Source of the DNA: Cohnella algarum
GTDB taxonomy: Bacteria > Bacillota > Bacilli > Paenibacillales > Paenibacillaceae
Direction: 5' to 3'
DNA: 64,000 nucleotides
Assembly (NCBI RefSeq): GCF_016937515.1
Contig: NZ_JAFHKM010000002.1
Span: 3,529,001-3,593,000, forward strand
In this document: piece after piece, positions 61,843-64,000 of the stretch
How the letters are laid out: each line of letters opens with the position of its first letter
Position numbering within the stretch: position 1 is the first letter of the stretch
Made by a program: the position numbers and the translations under genes
Notes under the pieces: generated by a model
Told to the model about the DNA's origin: nothing
Seen by the model: the letters and a program-made list of their open reading frames with translations, nothing else
The model's database searches: none

Positions 61843-62801
61843 AGCCGGACCTCATTCGGGTGGAAGGGCTGTCCAAATATTATCCGATGCCGCGGCAGGG
61901 CTTAAGGGAGCGGCCGCGCTTCGTCAAAGCCGTGGACGGCGTGTCGTTCCAAATTCGCGAAGGGGAAACGTTCGGCCTGGTCGGGGAAAGCGGGTGCGGC
62001 AAGTCGACGACCGGCCAGATGCTCGTACGGCTGCTGGAACGTTCGGGAGGCGATATTTATTATCGGGACCGGAACGTTGCGAATTTGTCCGGACGGCAGA
62101 TGAAGCCGTTTCGCCGCGAACTGCAAATCGTGTTTCAGGATCCGTACGCTTCCCTGAATCCGAAGAAGCCGATCGGCTGGATTCTCGAGGAGCCGTTGAT
62201 CATTCACCGGATCGGGGACAAGCAGACGCGGAAAAAGATCGTCGACCAAACGCTGGAGCGCGTCGGTCTGGATTCGAGCTATCTGAAGCGGTACCCTCAT
62301 GAGTTGAGCGGCGGTCAAAGACAGCGGGTCGGCATCGCCACCGCGCTCGTTCTGAATCCCGAATTCATCGTCGTCGACGAAGCGGTGTCCGCGCTGGACG
62401 TTTCCATCCAGTCGCAAATCCTGAATTTGCTCAAAGAGCTGCAGCGGTCGTTCGGTTTGACGTATCTGTTTATCTCGCATGACTTGAACGTCGTTCAATA
62501 TATGAGCGACCGGATCGCGGTGATGTACCTGGGAAAAATCGTCGAGATTTTCGACGTCGCCGAAACGGGGGGCGAACCGCTTCATCCGTATACCCGGGCG
62601 CTGTTTTCGGCCGTTCCCCGCATCCGGGAGCGGGAGAGGGAACGAATCGTGCTGAAGGGAGATATGCCGAGTCCGGCCCATCCCCCGGAGGGATGCGCGT
62701 TTCACCCTCGCTGTCCGCAAGCGACCGACCGATGCAGGCAATCCGCTCCCGCGTTGCGAGCGCACGGAACGGGCCGGATGGTCAGCTGTCATTTGGTATA
62801 G
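61839..62801 (+). CDS. Peptide ABC transporter ATP-binding protein, DppF/OppF type, 320 aa
   Basis: Walker A VGESGCGKSTTGQMLVRLL, Q-loop FQDPYASLNP, signature LSGGQRQRVGIATALVLNP and Walker B FIVVDEAVSALD are complete. The C-terminal CAFHPRCPQATDRC tail is the family hallmark. ATG 61839 overlaps the dppD stop (ATGA). The first partner gene is apparently frameshifted; this one is intact. Confidence 0.92.
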   Translation: MKPDLIRVEGLSKYYPMPRQGLRERPRFVKAVDGVSFQIREGETFGLVGESGCGKSTTGQMLVRLLERSGGDIYYRDRNVANLSGRQMKPFRRELQIVFQDPYASLNPKKPIGWILEEPLIIHRIGDKQTRKKIVDQTLERVGLDSSYLKRYPHELSGGQRQRVGIATALVLNPEFIVVDEAVSALDVSIQSQILNLLKELQRSFGLTYLFISHDLNVVQYMSDRIAVMYLGKIVEIFDVAETGGEPLHPYTRALFSAVPRIRERERERIVLKGDMPSPAHPPEGCAFHPRCPQATDRCRQSAPALRAHGTGRMVSCHLV

Positions 62802-62813
62802 GAGGAGATTTAA

Positions 62814-63629
62814 ATGCGCATCGGAGTCATATCGGATCTTCATGTCGATCTGAACGAACAGGCGGGAGAGCCGTCCGTCGAACAGGCGCTGCTGGAAGTC
62901 GTCGACGAAAGCCGGCTGGACGCCTTGATCATTGCCGGGGATATTTCGAACGATGTCCGCCTCAGCCTGAAGGTGTTGAACGGCTTGCGGGACGCGAGCG
63001 GCATCCCGGTTTTGTTCGTTCCCGGCAACCACGATTATTGGAGCAAAGAGAACGGAATAACGGACACGTGGGAAATATACGGGCAGTTTCGGACGTACGA
63101 CGGATGCTTGAGCGAGTCGCCCCGGGCGCTGAACGAAGATTGGGTCGTCATCGGAAACTCCGGCTGGTACGATTATACGCTGGGCGAGGACAAGTACGGG
63201 TTTGGCGATTTCGAGAAAATGCGGACCCCGGACCGTACCTGGCAGGACAGCCTGTACGTCGACTGGGGAAGAAGCAACCGCGACATCCACCGGTACTTCT
63301 ATGAAGGGCTGGAGCGGGAGCTTTCCGAATACCGGGGAAAACAGGTCATCATGGTGACGCATATGCTGACGCATCCCTATTTCAAGGTTCCGATGCCTCA
63401 TCCGCAGTGGGGATACTTCAACGCGTTTTTGGGGAGCGCGGAGTATGCGGCGCTGTATGAGAAGTACGGCGTGCGCTACGGGATCATGGGCCATGTCCAT
63501 TACCGGAAGCGGCATGCCGAGCGGGGGACGGAAATGATTTGCGCTTGCCTGGGATACCGCAGAGAATGGAAGGAAGCGGACGCGCGCCGGGAAATCCGGA
63601 ACTGCATGCAAATCATTGCCATTGAATGA
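62814..63629 (+). CDS. Calcineurin-like metallophosphoesterase, 271 aa
   Basis: The five metal-binding motifs are present in order: GVISDLHVD, AGDISND, VPGNHDYW, VTHMLTHP and MGHVHYR. This is a cytoplasmic hydrolase of the YkuE/MPP-like type, substrate unknown. AGGAGGAG lies before ATG 62814. It is last in the operon that starts at the HAD gene, and so may act on a product of the imported peptide or sugar-peptide. Confidence 0.88.
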   Translation: MRIGVISDLHVDLNEQAGEPSVEQALLEVVDESRLDALIIAGDISNDVRLSLKVLNGLRDASGIPVLFVPGNHDYWSKENGITDTWEIYGQFRTYDGCLSESPRALNEDWVVIGNSGWYDYTLGEDKYGFGDFEKMRTPDRTWQDSLYVDWGRSNRDIHRYFYEGLERELSEYRGKQVIMVTHMLTHPYFKVPMPHPQWGYFNAFLGSAEYAALYEKYGVRYGIMGHVHYRKRHAERGTEMICACLGYRREWKEADARREIRNCMQIIAIE

Positions 63630-63731
63630 GGATAACTTCCGGTTCCCTTCTTTCGTCCGCTATGATATAGTACGAAAGACAACTAAAGAAGAATTCCGGC
63701 CCCGGCTTCGATAACCCGAAGTCGCGCTTGC

Positions 63732-63768
63732 CGGGAGAGGTTCGCGAACTCCCTCTATAAAAAACTAT
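63732..63768 (+). promoter_or_regulatory. preQ1-I riboswitch aptamer
   Basis: GAGAGGTTCGCGAACT then CCCTCTATAAAAAACTA match the preQ1-I consensus: a short P1 stem with pairing GGGAG to CTCCC, and an A-rich tail AUAAAAAACUA that forms the pseudoknot. It sits about 135 bases before queC, a queuosine-pathway gene, as expected for control by preQ1. Confidence 0.88.
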
Positions 63769-63809
63769 CCCTTAGCGACGGCCCGTCAGGGTGACGTCGT
63801 TTTGGCGTT

Positions 63810-63855
63810 CGGCGCGAAGCTGGTTTTTAAAGCTTCGCGCCGATTCTTTAGTTTT
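63810..63855 (+). terminator. Riboswitch terminator before queC
   Basis: CGGCGCGAAGCT (63810-63821) pairs perfectly with AGCTTCGCGCCG (63831-63842) around a 9-base loop, then ATTCTTTAGTTTT. In the ligand-bound state this hairpin should stop transcription. Confidence 0.8.
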
Positions 63856-63906
63856 GGGAGCAACCGGCGCAAGAATCTCTCTCTTCATCCAAAGGGAGAT
63901 GGCACC

Positions 63907-64000
63907 ATGCAACAAACCGAAACAACCTCGAAAGCGGTCGTCGTGTTCAGCGGCGGCCAGGACAGCACGACCTGTTTGTTTTGGGCGCTGGAACGCTTCG
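63907..64000 (+). CDS. queC: 7-cyano-7-deazaguanine synthase, 5' end only
   Basis: QueC makes preQ0 for queuosine. The first 31 codons are in the window; [19 protein letters not shown] has the ATP-pyrophosphatase loop SGGQDST of the family. ATG 63907 follows AAAGGGAGA. The gene runs beyond the end of the window. Control is by the preQ1-I riboswitch and terminator just upstream. Confidence 0.93.
   Translation, partial: MQQTETTSKAVVVFSGGQDSTTCLFWALERF

Overview
The window looks like chromosomal DNA of a spore-forming, Gram-positive Paenibacillaceae-type bacterium (Paenibacillus/Cohnella-like). The basis is strong AAGGAGG ribosome sites with many TTG and GTG starts, LacI-family and cre-like control of an LplABC-type sugar importer, a LiaFSR envelope-stress operon, CgeB-like glycosyltransferases and a preQ1-I riboswitch before queC. 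The placement is from gene content only. Bases 1 to about 11,900 are AT-richer and mosaic; from about 12,000 onward the DNA is uniformly GC-rich.

Region 1 (1-11,900) is an accessory patch. It holds three short-chain dehydrogenases, a quinone-oxidoreductase-like MDR protein, a TetR regulator divergent from one of the dehydrogenases, and a second, wrecked tetR/MFS pair. An IS1182-family element (1959-3505) sits in the MFS gene and an IS66-family element (4475-6933) sits in the tetR gene. Removing each element with one copy of its 8-bp target duplication restores the host frame. A C-terminal remnant of an NADH oxidase and a possible hydrolase remnant add to the decay.

Region 2 (12,295-33,021) is a surface-glycan locus on the plus strand. 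It has two CgeB-like glycosyltransferases, GDP-mannose 4,6-dehydratase and the matching reductase, a GT4 transferase with a very basic N-terminus, a Thr-rich 121-residue protein and a methyltransferase. Two tandem Maf-type (DUF115) glycosyltransferases follow. Then come neuB, neuC, a D-2-hydroxyacid dehydrogenase, a ThDP enzyme, a Gfo/Idh/MocA dehydrogenase, a CMP-nonulosonate synthetase, a methyltransferase with a Cys4 knuckle, and GDP-mannose pyrophosphorylase. Together they could supply GDP-rhamnose-type and CMP-nonulosonate donors and attach them to a surface protein; no flagellar gene is present. A nine-unit, 52-bp tandem array follows, then an orphan ParB-like gene on the minus strand.

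Region 3 (35,297-41,082) is a sugar-uptake operon: two permeases, a lipoprotein binding protein, a LacI regulator and a cytoplasmic pectinesterase, fitting import of pectic oligosaccharides. Region 4 (41,269-46,847) is nitrite assimilation: nirB, nirD and uroporphyrinogen methyltransferase, with a divergent ANTAR regulator and a TrpD-like protein. The nirB leader carries a dual hairpin that overlaps a terminator, which is textbook ANTAR antitermination. Region 5 (46,985-52,599) has an NlpC/P60 enzyme and an extended lia operon (LiaI-like, two PspA proteins, PspC, LiaF, LiaS, LiaR). Region 6 (52,745-63,629) has an LSm-like protein, zwf, then a HAD-RpiR-MBL-dipeptide/oligopeptide ABC-phosphoesterase operon. 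The window ends in the preQ1 riboswitch and the 5' end of queC.

Six apparent single-base deletions break otherwise good reading frames (about 10,040; 14,365; 23,880-23,945; 27,510; 28,413; 61,575). Their uniform type suggests consensus errors as much as real mutations, so these genes may be intact in the organism.
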